From JAZSQZ01 sp045538175 (GTDB lineage: Bacteria > Bacillota > Clostridia > Christensenellales > UBA1242), in the NCBI GenBank assembly GCA_045538175.1, contig JAZSQZ010000120.1:1-34431 (forward strand): DNA of 34,431 nt, written 5' to 3'. Position numbers and translations under genes: made by a program. The notes below the pieces were generated by a model, which had not been told where the DNA came from, ran no database searches, and worked only from the letters and a program-made list of their open reading frames with translations. The first letter of the stretch is position 1. Every line of letters begins with the position of its first letter. This document shows, piece by piece, positions 15,311 to 23,498 of this stretch.

Positions 15311-15850
15311 ATGGAAAGGGAAACTTATGATGAAATTTTAGAAACAATTAGTTTAGGACCAGAATATTATACATATGTCGCTTCAAAACTTGTCAATGCT
15401 GGTCAAGGGGGTTACGACTCTAAGTTTGTTGACAAATATGTTGTTGCACCACTTATAAAATCTGGTACTTTTGAAAATTTTTTTGAAGCAACAAGTATTT
15501 TGCGTGAAGTTTATACCGATAAAGGTTTTGAAGATTTTGAAAGGGAAAATATCGCAAACGCTATAAGAGAAGTTTCTGGTGCTGTTGTCGATATGGTAAA
15601 CGATTCTGAATTTTGGGAAACACCTGTTATGAATAATGCTGTTATGGCTTGTATGCAAGGGTTACCAGAAGATGTTACAAGAGCACATTGTCAAGCAGTT
15701 TTTAGTTCAAATCTTAGGGGTCAATATTATCCTAGAATTGCTCAAGTACAACCCGAAATTGCAAGCGAAGTTGCTGGTATGACACCAACTCAAATCGAAT
15801 ACACTTGGGGCAATCCACCTGTTATTGAATGTCCTGAAATTGTTGAGTAA
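15311..15850 (+). CDS. Unknown 179-aa protein
   Basis: No family recognised. It is an acidic soluble protein without signal or membrane segments, probably mostly helical (for example FENFFEATSILREVY; ERENIANAIREVSGAVVDMV), ending in a Pro-rich segment (GNPPVIECPEIVE). The ATG has GGGGGAAA upstream, the same style of ribosome site as the unknown genes at 513 and 32431. It is a single-gene unit with its own promoter and terminator, divergent from ddh. Confidence 0.8.
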   Translation: MERETYDEILETISLGPEYYTYVASKLVNAGQGGYDSKFVDKYVVAPLIKSGTFENFFEATSILREVYTDKGFEDFERENIANAIREVSGAVVDMVNDSEFWETPVMNNAVMACMQGLPEDVTRAHCQAVFSSNLRGQYYPRIAQVQPEIASEVAGMTPTQIEYTWGNPPVIECPEIVE

Positions 15851-15854
15851 TTTT

Positions 15855-15880
15855 AAAAAACGGTTAAAAGCCGTTTTTTT
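15855..15880 (+). terminator. Rho-independent terminator
   Basis: AAAAAACGG (15855-15863) pairs with CCGTTTTTT (15871-15879) around TTAAAAG, with a 7-T tail. It lies 5 bases after the stop codon. Confidence 0.8.
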
Positions 15881-15901
15881 ATTTTGTTAAAGATAAAATT
15901 A

Positions 15902-15910
15902 TGGTATTAT
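15902..15910 (+). promoter_or_regulatory. Extended -10 promoter, leaderless start
   Basis: TGG-TATTAT (extended -10, 15902-15910) ends 6 bases before the ATG at 15917. The -35 is weak. RNA would begin at or next to the start codon. Confidence 0.5.
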
Positions 15911-15916
15911 AAAGTT

Positions 15917-17221
15917 ATGAAAGATATTAAAGTTAAAATTGAAGATTTGGGTATGGATGGCGAAGGTATAGGAAGGTTTGAAGGTAAAACCTGTTTTGTG
16001 CCTTTTGCTTTACCTGATGAAGAAGTTAAGGTCGAAGTTATAAAAGAAAAAAGCAATTTGCTTTTTTGCAAATTAAAAGAAGTTATAAAGGAAAGCAAAA
16101 GCAGAGTTGTATCTAAATGTCCATATTTTAAGACTTGTGGTGGGTGCACGATAGAGCACTTAGAGTATGAAAAGAGTTTAGACTTTAAAACAGCACTTGT
16201 TAAAAACACCATAAAGAAAATTGCAGGCGAAGATGTTGTTGTAAATAAAACTGTTGCAAGTGACAAGAATTATGGTTATCGTACAAAAAATGTTTTTCCG
16301 GTTTTTGTTATGGAAAATAAAGTTGTTGTTGGTATGTATGAGCGTGGCACAAGAAAGATTGTTGAAGTTTCAAAGTGTCTTCTTGCAAACGAAAATATTA
16401 ACAAAACATTAAACATTGTTAACGAGTTTTTAAACAGTGATAAAAATATTATGCTTCAAGCAAAAAACATAAAATTCGTTGTTGTGCAAAGTTTAGGGGA
16501 ACAAGTTGTTTTGACCTTGGTTTCAACAAAAATACTTAAAAACTTAGAAAAACTTATCGAGATGTTGTCTAAAACATTTTCAACCTTTGGTGTTTTTGTA
16601 AATATAAATCAAAATAAGGGTGGCTTAATTTTAGACGGAAAACTTATACACATTGCAGAAATTAAATGTTTAAAGGACGAGAGTTTTAAAATAAAATATG
16701 AGATAAGTCCTTTTAGTTTTATGCAAGTAAACTGTGATATCAAAGAGAAATTGTATAAGCGAGTGCTTGCTGAAATTAAAGAAAGTGACATTGTTGTTGA
16801 TGCCTACAGTGGTGCCGGGCTTTTAAGTTCGATGATTGCAAAGGTTGCAAAGCAAGTTGTTGGCATTGAGATTGTAAAAGACGCTGTAATAAATGCTGAC
16901 AAAACAAAAAAAGAAAATGGAATTTTAAATCTTACAAATGTTTTGGGAGATTGTAAAAAAGAGTTTAACTCGGTTTATAAAAATTATAAACCAACTGTTG
17001 TTGTGCTTGACCCACCACAAAAAGGTGTTGAAGAAGGTTTGCTTTTAGAAATTTTAAAAACGCAAATTGAAAAAATTGTTTATGTTTCTTGCAATCCTAA
17101 AACCTTAGCAAGAGATTTAAAGATTTTATTGAATAATTATAAAATAAAGGAAATCGTGCCTTTTGATATGTTTCCAAATACAGCCGAAGTTGAAACAGTT
17201 GTTGTTTTAAAAAGAAAGTAA
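15917..17221 (+). CDS. RlmD/TrmA-family RNA (uracil-5-)-methyltransferase
   Basis: 434 aa from this start. SAM-dependent enzyme that makes 5-methyluridine in rRNA or tRNA. An N-terminal TRAM domain (about 1-60: VKIEDLGMDGEGIGRFEGKT) is followed by an iron-sulphur cluster motif CPYFKTCGGCTIEH and a SAM-binding Rossmann domain (VVDAYSGAGLLSSMIA, then GIEIV). VVLDPPQKGV and the catalytic nucleophile in VSCNPKTLARD follow; all are typical. RNA target (23S sites versus tRNA U54) is not decidable. A longer reading from a TTG at 15884 adds 11 residues but would cover the promoter, so the ATG at 15917 is chosen. No SD is present, and the start is predicted to be leaderless. Confidence 0.92.
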   Translation: MKDIKVKIEDLGMDGEGIGRFEGKTCFVPFALPDEEVKVEVIKEKSNLLFCKLKEVIKESKSRVVSKCPYFKTCGGCTIEHLEYEKSLDFKTALVKNTIKKIAGEDVVVNKTVASDKNYGYRTKNVFPVFVMENKVVVGMYERGTRKIVEVSKCLLANENINKTLNIVNEFLNSDKNIMLQAKNIKFVVVQSLGEQVVLTLVSTKILKNLEKLIEMLSKTFSTFGVFVNINQNKGGLILDGKLIHIAEIKCLKDESFKIKYEISPFSFMQVNCDIKEKLYKRVLAEIKESDIVVDAYSGAGLLSSMIAKVAKQVVGIEIVKDAVINADKTKKENGILNLTNVLGDCKKEFNSVYKNYKPTVVVLDPPQKGVEEGLLLEILKTQIEKIVYVSCNPKTLARDLKILLNNYKIKEIVPFDMFPNTAEVETVVVLKRK

Positions 17222-17227
17222 AATTGT

Positions 17228-17256
17228 TTGCAAGATATAAAAATTATTGGTACAAT
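17228..17256 (+). promoter_or_regulatory. Promoter of the 17283-18020 gene
   Basis: TTGCAA (17228-17233), 17 bp ending TTGG, TACAAT (17251-17256). It is followed by a strong AAAGGGGGG ribosome site. Confidence 0.65.
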
Positions 17257-17282
17257 ATCTGTATTAAAGGGGGGTAAGTTAT

Positions 17283-18020
17283 ATGAATAGTACACTCGCA
17301 ATTGTAGGAACTATTATTTGTGCTATCCTTGTTGGACTTTTTGTTGTTGTAAGAGTAAAGAAAGGTGGAGTTATGGGTGTCTACACCAAGATTTTGGCTT
17401 CATTTGGCTTTGTTTTACTTGGTTTGTTGTTATCAACAAATAAGGCAGTTTTTGGTGAAGTTTTTAACCTAGCTGCAGTATTTGTTTGTGCTGGTCTTGT
17501 TTGTGGTTTAATTGGTGACATCGTTTTAGATTTAAAAGTTGTCTATAAAGACGACGAAGATAAGCATTTACCTGTTGGTATGATTGCTTTTGGTATTGGT
17601 CACTTTTTCTATATCGCAGCAATGATTCTTGCTATTTCAACTGAAATTGAAATTTGTTCTTGGGACTTTATCTGGAAAATCTTGGTTGATGTTTTTGCAT
17701 CAGCACTACTTACTTTCCTTATTTGGTTTACAAGCACAAATGTTATGAAGTTGGATTTTGGTAAACATTTGTGGGCAACACTTGCATATACATTTATTCT
17801 TGTTTTTGTTGTTGCATTTTCACTCACATTTACAATTTGTGTTCCAAATATCAAACTTTGGATTATGCTTATCGGTACAGTTTTATTCTTCTTATCAGAT
17901 ATCGTTTTGTCAACACAATACTTTGGTGGAAAACAAGACGACAAACTCTTAATTGCAATCAATCATATTCTCTACTACGCTGCACAAATTGTTATTGCAT
18001 TGTTTATATTTGTTTTATAA
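17283..18020 (+). CDS. YhhN/TMEM86-family membrane protein (lysoplasmalogenase-like)
   Basis: 245 aa with about eight hydrophobic helices. Family-like motifs are GLIGDIVLDL (about 80-89), the GHFFYIAAM helix (about 106-114), LFFLSDIVLS and the terminal NHILYYAAQIVIALF. The paired aspartates within membrane segments (GD..L, SD..L) are the conserved acidic residues of this family. Characterised members hydrolyse the vinyl-ether bond of lysoplasmalogen, and anaerobic clostridia do make plasmalogens; the activity here is not shown. Single gene with its own promoter and terminator, SD AAAGGGGGG. Confidence 0.75.
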   Translation: MNSTLAIVGTIICAILVGLFVVVRVKKGGVMGVYTKILASFGFVLLGLLLSTNKAVFGEVFNLAAVFVCAGLVCGLIGDIVLDLKVVYKDDEDKHLPVGMIAFGIGHFFYIAAMILAISTEIEICSWDFIWKILVDVFASALLTFLIWFTSTNVMKLDFGKHLWATLAYTFILVFVVAFSLTFTICVPNIKLWIMLIGTVLFFLSDIVLSTQYFGGKQDDKLLIAINHILYYAAQIVIALFIFVL

Positions 18021-18027
18021 AAATACT

Positions 18028-18060
18028 AAAAAAGTCATACAAATTGTATGGCTTTTTTGT
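18028..18060 (+). terminator. Rho-independent terminator
   Basis: AAAAAAGTCATAC (18028-18040) pairs with GTATGGCTTTTTT (18046-18058), with one G-U pair, loop AAATT. Confidence 0.8.
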
Positions 18061-18148
18061 TTTAATAAAATGATAACTTATGTTAAACTTAGTAAGTAAA
18101 TATTTAAGATAATCCCAAAAAATTATAGTGGCTTTTAAAAGGGGACTA

Positions 18149-19066
18149 ATGGAAAGAGTTATCAATACAATACTTAAAAACATTGCAAAAGAAAATAATT
18201 ATACCTTCGAAACTTATGCTCACGATTGGATTGTTCGTATCACAAATGGCGAGAAAAGGCTTACAACTTATGGGTATATAATGCAGGGGATAGATAGTGT
18301 TTCTCAAATGATTTGCAGAGATAAAAGCGCCTTATGTGAAGTTTTAAAAAGAAACAATATTCCAGCAATCGAACACTGCTTGCATCTTGGCAAAAAGAAA
18401 CAAAAAATCTATCTTGAAAAAGAAATTGGTCTTGACGACATATACGAGTTTTTTGATAAATATGGGCAACTTGTAATAAAAGACAACAACGGTGGCAGTG
18501 GAATTGATGTCTACCTTATAAGAAAAAAAGAAGATATTGATAGGGTTTGTACAACACTTTTAAACAAAGATAAGGATATTGCAATTTCGCCTTATTTTGA
18601 CGCTGAAGACGAATATCGAATTGTTGTATATAAAAACGAACCACAAATAGTTTTCAAGAAACAAAGGCCAAATGTGGTTGGAAATGGCAAGGATACAATC
18701 GAAACATTGATGAAAGAAAAGTACGGAAAACTTTTTGAAGTTGACGAGTGGATTGACCTTAATTCTGTTCCTAAAACAGACGAAAAAGTAACACTTAGAT
18801 GGATGCACAACTTAAAATATGGTGCAAACGCCGTGTCCTTAGATGATGAAGAAAAAAGAAAACAACTTTTTGACCTTGCAAAAAAAGTTGCAAAAGTTGT
18901 CGGTATAAAATTTGCTTCTGTTGATATTATGGATAGAAACGGTGAACTTATGGTTTTAGAAGTCAACTCGGGTGTTACCTTAGAAAAGTTTGCAAGGACA
19001 AGCGAAGAAAACTACAAAAAAGTTGAAGAACTTTACAAAAAAATTGTTTTTGAGGTTTTACAATGA
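18149..19066 (+). CDS. ATP-grasp ligase, cyanophycin-synthetase/RimK-like
   Basis: 305 aa. ATP-grasp enzymes join a carboxylate to an amine or thiol via an acyl phosphate. Visible motifs are LVIKDNNGGSGIDVYLI (about 108-124, ATP-binding lysine and Gly-rich loop), EYRIVVY (155-161), KQRPNVVGNGKDTIETLM (171-188, closest to the PxxVxGDGxxTI block of cyanophycin synthetase and GshF-type ligases) and a Mg-binding end VLEVNSGVTLEKF. No Mur-ligase half, so it is not a full cyanophycin synthetase. The ATG at 18149 has AAAAGGGG 5 bases upstream; a GTG at 18128 in frame is rejected because it lies before that SD. The stop overlaps the start of the next gene by 4 bases, implying translational coupling. 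Substrates unknown. Confidence 0.82.
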   Translation: MERVINTILKNIAKENNYTFETYAHDWIVRITNGEKRLTTYGYIMQGIDSVSQMICRDKSALCEVLKRNNIPAIEHCLHLGKKKQKIYLEKEIGLDDIYEFFDKYGQLVIKDNNGGSGIDVYLIRKKEDIDRVCTTLLNKDKDIAISPYFDAEDEYRIVVYKNEPQIVFKKQRPNVVGNGKDTIETLMKEKYGKLFEVDEWIDLNSVPKTDEKVTLRWMHNLKYGANAVSLDDEEKRKQLFDLAKKVAKVVGIKFASVDIMDRNGELMVLEVNSGVTLEKFARTSEENYKKVEELYKKIVFEVLQ

Positions 19067-19575
19067 AATTGATATATGTAAGGCACGGGGAAGTTTCAAT
19101 TCCTAACGGACCTTTAAGTGAAAGAGGTATAAAACAGGCAGAAGGCACAGTTGATTATATCGCGCCTGAAAACCCTGTAAAAATTTATTGTTCACCACAA
19201 CTTAGGGCAAAACAAACTGCAGATATTATTGCAAAGGGCTTAAATTTAGAAGTCGAAGTTTTAGAAGAATTAAACGAAAGAATACAAGTTGGGCCTGATT
19301 CTCAAGACTTCGAAGTTGTCGAAAATAATTATTTTAATTATGATTATCAAAACGACAGAGTTCAAACCTGCAGAGATTTCATCGAGAAAAACTTTAAAGG
19401 TTTTTATAAGATTATGGAAAATCACAAAGAGAAAAACGAGTCGGTTATTGTTGTTGCACATAGTTCAACACTTTATGCACTTGCAACCTTTGTTAATGGT
19501 GTGCCTGAAAACAGAAAGATTGTTTGGATGCAATGTTCAAACTGTGCAGTTGTTAAATTTTTTGTAGAAAATTAA
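19063..19575 (+). CDS. Histidine phosphatase (phosphoglycerate-mutase-like)
   Basis: 170 aa. Family signature RHGE at residues 7-10 gives the phospho-accepting His. The CSPQLRAKQTADII block supplies the second phosphate-binding Arg, ELNERI gives the acid/base Glu, and VVAHSS near 125-130 gives the second catalytic His. All catalytic residues seem present. The ATG overlaps the ATP-grasp stop (ATGA), with a GAGG-like site inside the upstream gene, so the two proteins are made together. That suggests the phosphatase acts on a substrate, product or regulator of the ligase pathway; this is inference. Substrate unknown (small-molecule phosphate such as an alpha-ribazole or sugar phosphate is possible). 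Confidence 0.87.
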   Translation: MKLIYVRHGEVSIPNGPLSERGIKQAEGTVDYIAPENPVKIYCSPQLRAKQTADIIAKGLNLEVEVLEELNERIQVGPDSQDFEVVENNYFNYDYQNDRVQTCRDFIEKNFKGFYKIMENHKEKNESVIVVAHSSTLYALATFVNGVPENRKIVWMQCSNCAVVKFFVEN

Positions 19576-19592
19576 AATGGGTTGATATTTGT

Positions 19593-19621
19593 TTGCAAAA
19601 AAATAAAAAAACAAATATTAT
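19593..19621 (+). promoter_or_regulatory. Promoter of the 19629 gene, leaderless
   Basis: TTGCAA (19593-19598), 17 bp, TATTAT (19616-19621), then 7 bases and the ATG at 19629. No SD. Confidence 0.65.
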
Positions 19622-19628
19622 TATAAAT

Positions 19629-20153
19629 ATGGAAGAAAATAGAAAAACTTGGAAAAGAGCGATAGAGAGTATAACTTTAGTGATGATGTTTTTACTTGGC
19701 ATCTTTCTTTTTGGTGTGCTTGTGTATTTTGGTGGTAGCAAAATTATCTATAAAGGTGTTACTGCACTTTTTGGCTTTGCAAGTTCACTATCAAGTAACA
19801 TAGTCCTAGCAGCACTTGGCGTTTTACTTTGGATTGTTCTTTATGCTGTTGCATTGTTTATATATGCTGCATTTGTTTATTCACTTGTTGCAATCTTTAG
19901 ATTTTTTATAGGTTCAACCAAAAAAGAAAACACAACACGCGAAAAGGTTTTGGTTTATCTTTTGTTAAGTGTGTTTTTCTTAAGTTTGGTGCTTTGGGTT
20001 TCAATAGTTAATATCCCTTATTTCTGGGGATACCTTTCAAGTATAATTCTTGGCGTTATGGCATTTTTGTGTTTTATGCTATGCGATGGATTTAAAAATA
20101 TCAAAAAGAAAAAACAAGAAACACAAGAAGAAAATAAAAAAGAAGTTGAATAA
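19629..20153 (+). CDS. Four-TM membrane protein, unknown
   Basis: 174 aa. Hydrophobic helices lie at about residues 12-32, 53-85 (long, possibly a hairpin), 102-122 and 126-146. The Lys/Glu-rich C-terminus is presumably cytoplasmic. No family recognised. The ATG at 19629 is chosen because a -35/-10 promoter ends 7 bases upstream; the TTG at 19593 that would add 12 residues is itself part of the -35 box. It follows the phosphatase by 53 bases on the same strand, but has its own promoter. The last codons form one arm of the terminator. Confidence 0.75.
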   Translation: MEENRKTWKRAIESITLVMMFLLGIFLFGVLVYFGGSKIIYKGVTALFGFASSLSSNIVLAALGVLLWIVLYAVALFIYAAFVYSLVAIFRFFIGSTKKENTTREKVLVYLLLSVFFLSLVLWVSIVNIPYFWGYLSSIILGVMAFLCFMLCDGFKNIKKKKQETQEENKKEVE

Positions 20154-20167
20154 CAACTTCTTTTTTT
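20136..20167. terminator. Bidirectional terminator overlapping both gene ends
   Basis: AAAAAAGAAGTTG (20136-20148) pairs with CAACTTCTTTTTT (20154-20166) around AATAA. The left arm codes for the last residues of the plus gene, and the right T tract reaches the stop of the minus gene. Confidence 0.85.
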
Positions 20168-20993
20168 ATTTGTCTTTTTTATATTCTTCTAAGAAATCAA
20201 AGTTTTTACCTTTATAACGATGACCTATAAGGGTGTCGCAGTTTACATTGTGCGAACTTCTAAAAATATTTATGTCAACATTAGGGTTAACTTTTTTAAG
20301 TTCTTTTATAAGTTGCTTCATTTCCTTTCGTTTTGATTCGTCTTCTTTTTCTTCGGCAATTTCTGTAAATCTGCAAGCACATCTTATAAACTCAAGTTCG
20401 TTATAGTTGCACCATTTTATAATGTCTTCTTCTTTTACCATATAAAGTGGACGGATAAGTTCCATACCTTCAAAATTTGTGCTTTTAAGTTTTGGCATCA
20501 TTGTTTTCATTTCAGCCCCATAAAGCATACTTAAAAGTATGGTTTCGATAACATCGTCAAAGTGGTGTCCTAAGGCAATTTTGTTGCAACCCAAACTTTT
20601 AGCGTGACTATATAAAAAGCCCCTTCTCATTCTTGCGCAAAGGTAACAAGGCGAATCTTTTATATCTTTTACAACATCAAAAATATCGCTTTTAAAAATG
20701 GTGATAGGGATATTTAATTTTTCGGCATTGTCTTTTATTCGTTGCAAGTTTTTAGGGTTATATCCTGGGTCCATAACCATAAATTTTAACTCAAAATGCA
20801 TTTTGCCGTGTCTTAAAATTTCTTGCATACACTTTGCAAGAAGCATCGAGTCTTTACCCCCTGATATACAGACGGCAATTTTGTCGCCTTCTTTTATCAT
20901 ATCATATTCGTTGAGTGCTTTTACAAACGGAATAAATATTGTTTTTCGATATTTTTTTATTATGCTTTGTTCGATTTTTTGATAAATTTCCAT
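20166..20993 (-). CDS. TtcA-family PP-loop tRNA thiolation enzyme
   Basis: 275 aa. ATP-pyrophosphatase of the TtcA group, which installs sulphur in tRNA (s2C32 for TtcA itself). The PP-loop SGGKDS lies at residues 44-49, MDPGYNP near 74-80, CYLCARMRRG gives C116 and C119, and GHHFDDVIET lies at 142-151. The FIRCACRF segment (C205, C207) offers the third ligand of a [4Fe-4S] cluster. TtcA and TtuA-type enzymes share this layout; TtcA is favoured by the CxxC plus single-Cys pattern and length. No SD is seen: TAAAAT ends 6 bases before the ATG, so the mRNA is predicted leaderless. Convergent with the plus-strand gene 12 bases away. Confidence 0.87.
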   Translation of the reverse strand: MEIYQKIEQSIIKKYRKTIFIPFVKALNEYDMIKEGDKIAVCISGGKDSMLLAKCMQEILRHGKMHFELKFMVMDPGYNPKNLQRIKDNAEKLNIPITIFKSDIFDVVKDIKDSPCYLCARMRRGFLYSHAKSLGCNKIALGHHFDDVIETILLSMLYGAEMKTMMPKLKSTNFEGMELIRPLYMVKEEDIIKWCNYNELEFIRCACRFTEIAEEKEDESKRKEMKQLIKELKKVNPNVDINIFRSSHNVNCDTLIGHRYKGKNFDFLEEYKKDK

Positions 20994-20999
20994 ACGAAG

Positions 21000-21028
21000 A
21001 TTTTAACACAAAAAATGTTGTTTTGCTA
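21000..21028 (-). promoter_or_regulatory. Promoter of the TtcA-like gene, leaderless
   Basis: On the minus strand TAGCAA (21028-21023, weak), 17 bp, TAAAAT (21005-21000), then 6 bases to the ATG at 20993. Confidence 0.45.
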
Positions 21029-21058
21029 GTATTTATGTGAATATATATTTAAAAAGGG

Positions 21059-21087
21059 TTTTACTTTTATTTTTTGTTTGATATAAT
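21059..21087 (+). promoter_or_regulatory. Promoter of the P-type ATPase gene, leaderless
   Basis: Weak -35 (TTTTAC 21059-21064 or TTTACT one base later), TATAAT at 21082-21087, then 7 bases to the ATG at 21095. Confidence 0.5.
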
Positions 21088-21094
21088 ATCTAGT

Positions 21095-23482
21095 ATGAAG
21101 AAAAAAGAAGTTAAAAAAGATATAAAAAGGGTTGAAGCAGATATAAGCACAGGTTTAACTTCTAACCAAGTTAAAGAAAGGATAGAGGCAAATCTTGTAA
21201 ACACAACTCAAGTTAAGACAACCAAATCGTATTTTAGTATTATTGTTAAAAATCTTTTTACATTTTTTAACATTTTGTGTTTTGGTATTGCAATTGTTTT
21301 GATGTGTGTTGGCAGTTGGCCAAACATTGGTTTTATATTTATTTTCCTTGCAAACTTACTTATTGGTTTGTTTCAAGAAATCAAGGCTAAAAGAACAGTT
21401 GACAAAATTGCACTTATAAAAGTTCCACAAGTCGAAGTTGTAAGAGATTCAAAAACAATCACAATTCCGACCGAGCAGGTTGTTGTTGATGATATAATTT
21501 ATTTTGAAATCGGAAAACAAATTTGTGCCGACTGTACAGTTTTAGATGGCGAAGCAAATGTTAACGAAAGTTTGCTTACAGGCGAAAGTGTCGCAGTAAA
21601 AAAACAAAAAGGCGATAAGGTTTTGGCCGGTAGTTTTGTTGTAAGTGGAAAGTGTGTTTGCCGTGTTGATAAGGTTGGGGCAGACTGTTATTCTTCAACA
21701 CTTGTATCGACTGCAAAGAAATACAAAAACCCACAAAGCGATTTGTTAAAGACATTAAGTCTTATCATAAAATCAATAAGTTTTATTATCATACCACTCG
21801 GTGTTTTGACATTTATTGATGGATATCAAGGCGATATTGTAAACTCTATTGTAAGAACTGCAGGTTCGGTTATCGGTATGATACCTGCTGGTATGTTTTT
21901 GTTAACAAGCACAGCACTTGCTGTTGGCGTTATCAAACTTTCAAGAAAGCGAACACTCGTTCAAGATATGTATAGTATCGAAATGCTTGCAAGAACTGAT
22001 GTATTGTGTTTAGATAAAACCGGTACAATTACAGATGGCACAATGAAAGTTAAAGACCTTTTTGTTTTGTCTAGTAAAAACCAAGAAGAAGTTGAAACTG
22101 TGCTTAAAAATATGATGGCAAGTTTTAAAACAACAAACCAAACAAGTCAAGCAATAATTGATTACTTTGGAAAGGCAGAAGACTTTAAGTCAAAAAAAGT
22201 TTTAGAGTTTTCAAGTGACAAAAAGTATAGTGCTGTCGAATTTGACAAAAAGGGTGTATATGCCCTTGGTGCTTACGAATTTGTTGCAGAAAAACAAGAT
22301 AAAGATGTTTTGAAAATAATCGACGAAAACCTTAAAAAAGGTATGAGAGTTTTGGTCCTTTGCAAAACCGATAAAATTGTAAATGACGAAATCAACAAAG
22401 CAAATGCAAAGGCAGTCGCTGTACTTGTAATTTCTGATAATATTAGAAAAGACGCTATCGAAACAATAAAGTGGTTTAACGAAAATGGCGTTGACATAAA
22501 AATTATTTCTGGCGACAACGCAGTGTCTGTTAGCAAAATCAGCAAAGTTGTTGGAATTAAAGATAGTGACAAATACATAAGTCTAGATGGCTTAAGCGAC
22601 GAAGAAGTAAGAAAGGCTGCAACCGAATATTCTGTTTTTGGAAGGGTTACACCTGAGCAAAAATGTATTATCGTAAAAGCCTTAAAAGAAGCAGGCAAAA
22701 AAGTTGCAATGACAGGTGACGGTGTTAACGACATATTGGCCTTAAAAGAAGCAGATTGCTCAATTGCTATGGCAAGTGGGTCAGATGCCACAAGAAGTGC
22801 AAGTAACCTTGTTATGCTTGATAGTAATTTTTCAAGTATGCCACAAGTTGTTGCAGAAGGTAGAAGAGTTGTAAACAATATTTCAAAATCATCTTCATTG
22901 TTTTTGATGAAAACATTTTTTGTAATATTCTTAACCCTATTTACACTTTGTTCTCCAACGCTTGATTATCCACTTGATGGTCCAAACCAAATCTTACTTT
23001 TAGAAACATTGTTTATAGGTATCCCATCATTTTTCTTAGCACTTCAACCAAACAACAAAAAAGTCAAAGGCACATTTATGGCAAGTCTTGTTTCAAAGGC
23101 AGTGCCAGCAGGGCTTGTGCTTACAATTGTTGCAATGTCTTGTTATGTTTTCTGTGCAATAACAGGGGATAATTCACTCCTTGCTACAATGATTTCAATT
23201 GGCGTAACTTTGGCTGGTTGTGCAGTTTTAGTAAAACTTTGTATCCCTTATGATTGGTTTAAATTTGCTATGGTCCTAGGTCTTTTGGTCACTTGCGTGT
23301 TGGTATTAGTTTTAATGCCTGGAAGTTTCTTTAAGTATGTTGTGCTTCCTGCAAGCTCAAAATGGTTCTTAGCAATCTCAACCGTTGTTGCATTTTTCTT
23401 GTATTACTTACTTAATTGGCTATGCGACAAATATCTAAAGTTTGAAAAGATAAAGTTTAATAAAAATAAAAAGGCAAGTTAA
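21095..23482 (+). CDS. P-type cation-transporting ATPase (CtpE-like)
   Basis: 795 aa. Membrane pump driven by ATP through an aspartyl phosphate. Actuator motif LTGES at 161-165, TM4 segment GMIPAGMFLLTS (261-272), phosphorylation site LDKTGTITDG (306-315) and the hinge MTGDGVNDILALKEADCSIAMASGSDA are all intact. About 8-10 membrane helices. The sequence around TM4 and LVQDMYSIEMLARTDVLC fits the CtpE-type group, in which the PEGL of Ca2+ pumps is replaced; here it is PAGM, so the ion cannot be assigned confidently (Ca2+ is the best family-based guess). The ATG at 21095 is chosen; a TTG seven codons earlier overlaps the promoter. No SD. Confidence 0.9.
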   Translation: MKKKEVKKDIKRVEADISTGLTSNQVKERIEANLVNTTQVKTTKSYFSIIVKNLFTFFNILCFGIAIVLMCVGSWPNIGFIFIFLANLLIGLFQEIKAKRTVDKIALIKVPQVEVVRDSKTITIPTEQVVVDDIIYFEIGKQICADCTVLDGEANVNESLLTGESVAVKKQKGDKVLAGSFVVSGKCVCRVDKVGADCYSSTLVSTAKKYKNPQSDLLKTLSLIIKSISFIIIPLGVLTFIDGYQGDIVNSIVRTAGSVIGMIPAGMFLLTSTALAVGVIKLSRKRTLVQDMYSIEMLARTDVLCLDKTGTITDGTMKVKDLFVLSSKNQEEVETVLKNMMASFKTTNQTSQAIIDYFGKAEDFKSKKVLEFSSDKKYSAVEFDKKGVYALGAYEFVAEKQDKDVLKIIDENLKKGMRVLVLCKTDKIVNDEINKANAKAVAVLVISDNIRKDAIETIKWFNENGVDIKIISGDNAVSVSKISKVVGIKDSDKYISLDGLSDEEVRKAATEYSVFGRVTPEQKCIIVKALKEAGKKVAMTGDGVNDILALKEADCSIAMASGSDATRSASNLVMLDSNFSSMPQVVAEGRRVVNNISKSSSLFLMKTFFVIFLTLFTLCSPTLDYPLDGPNQILLLETLFIGIPSFFLALQPNNKKVKGTFMASLVSKAVPAGLVLTIVAMSCYVFCAITGDNSLLATMISIGVTLAGCAVLVKLCIPYDWFKFAMVLGLLVTCVLVLVLMPGSFFKYVVLPASSKWFLAISTVVAFFLYYLLNWLCDKYLKFEKIKFNKNKKAS

Positions 23483-23498
23483 TTGCCTTTTATTTTTT
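23468..23498. terminator. Bidirectional terminator
   Basis: AAAAGGCAA / TTGCC(TTTT) inverted repeat around GTTAA, which contains the start of the ATPase stop codon. It serves both the ATPase gene and convergent queH. Confidence 0.75.

Noticed and set aside
15884..15916. Longer start (TTG) for the RNA methyltransferase
   Set aside because: The extra 11 codons cover the extended -10 promoter, and the protein family starts at the TRAM domain encoded from 15917.
22273..22878. 201-aa minus-strand frame inside the P-type ATPase gene
   Set aside because: It lies fully antisense to the conserved catalytic domain. Its Ser/Thr/Leu-rich composition is typical of a shadow frame.
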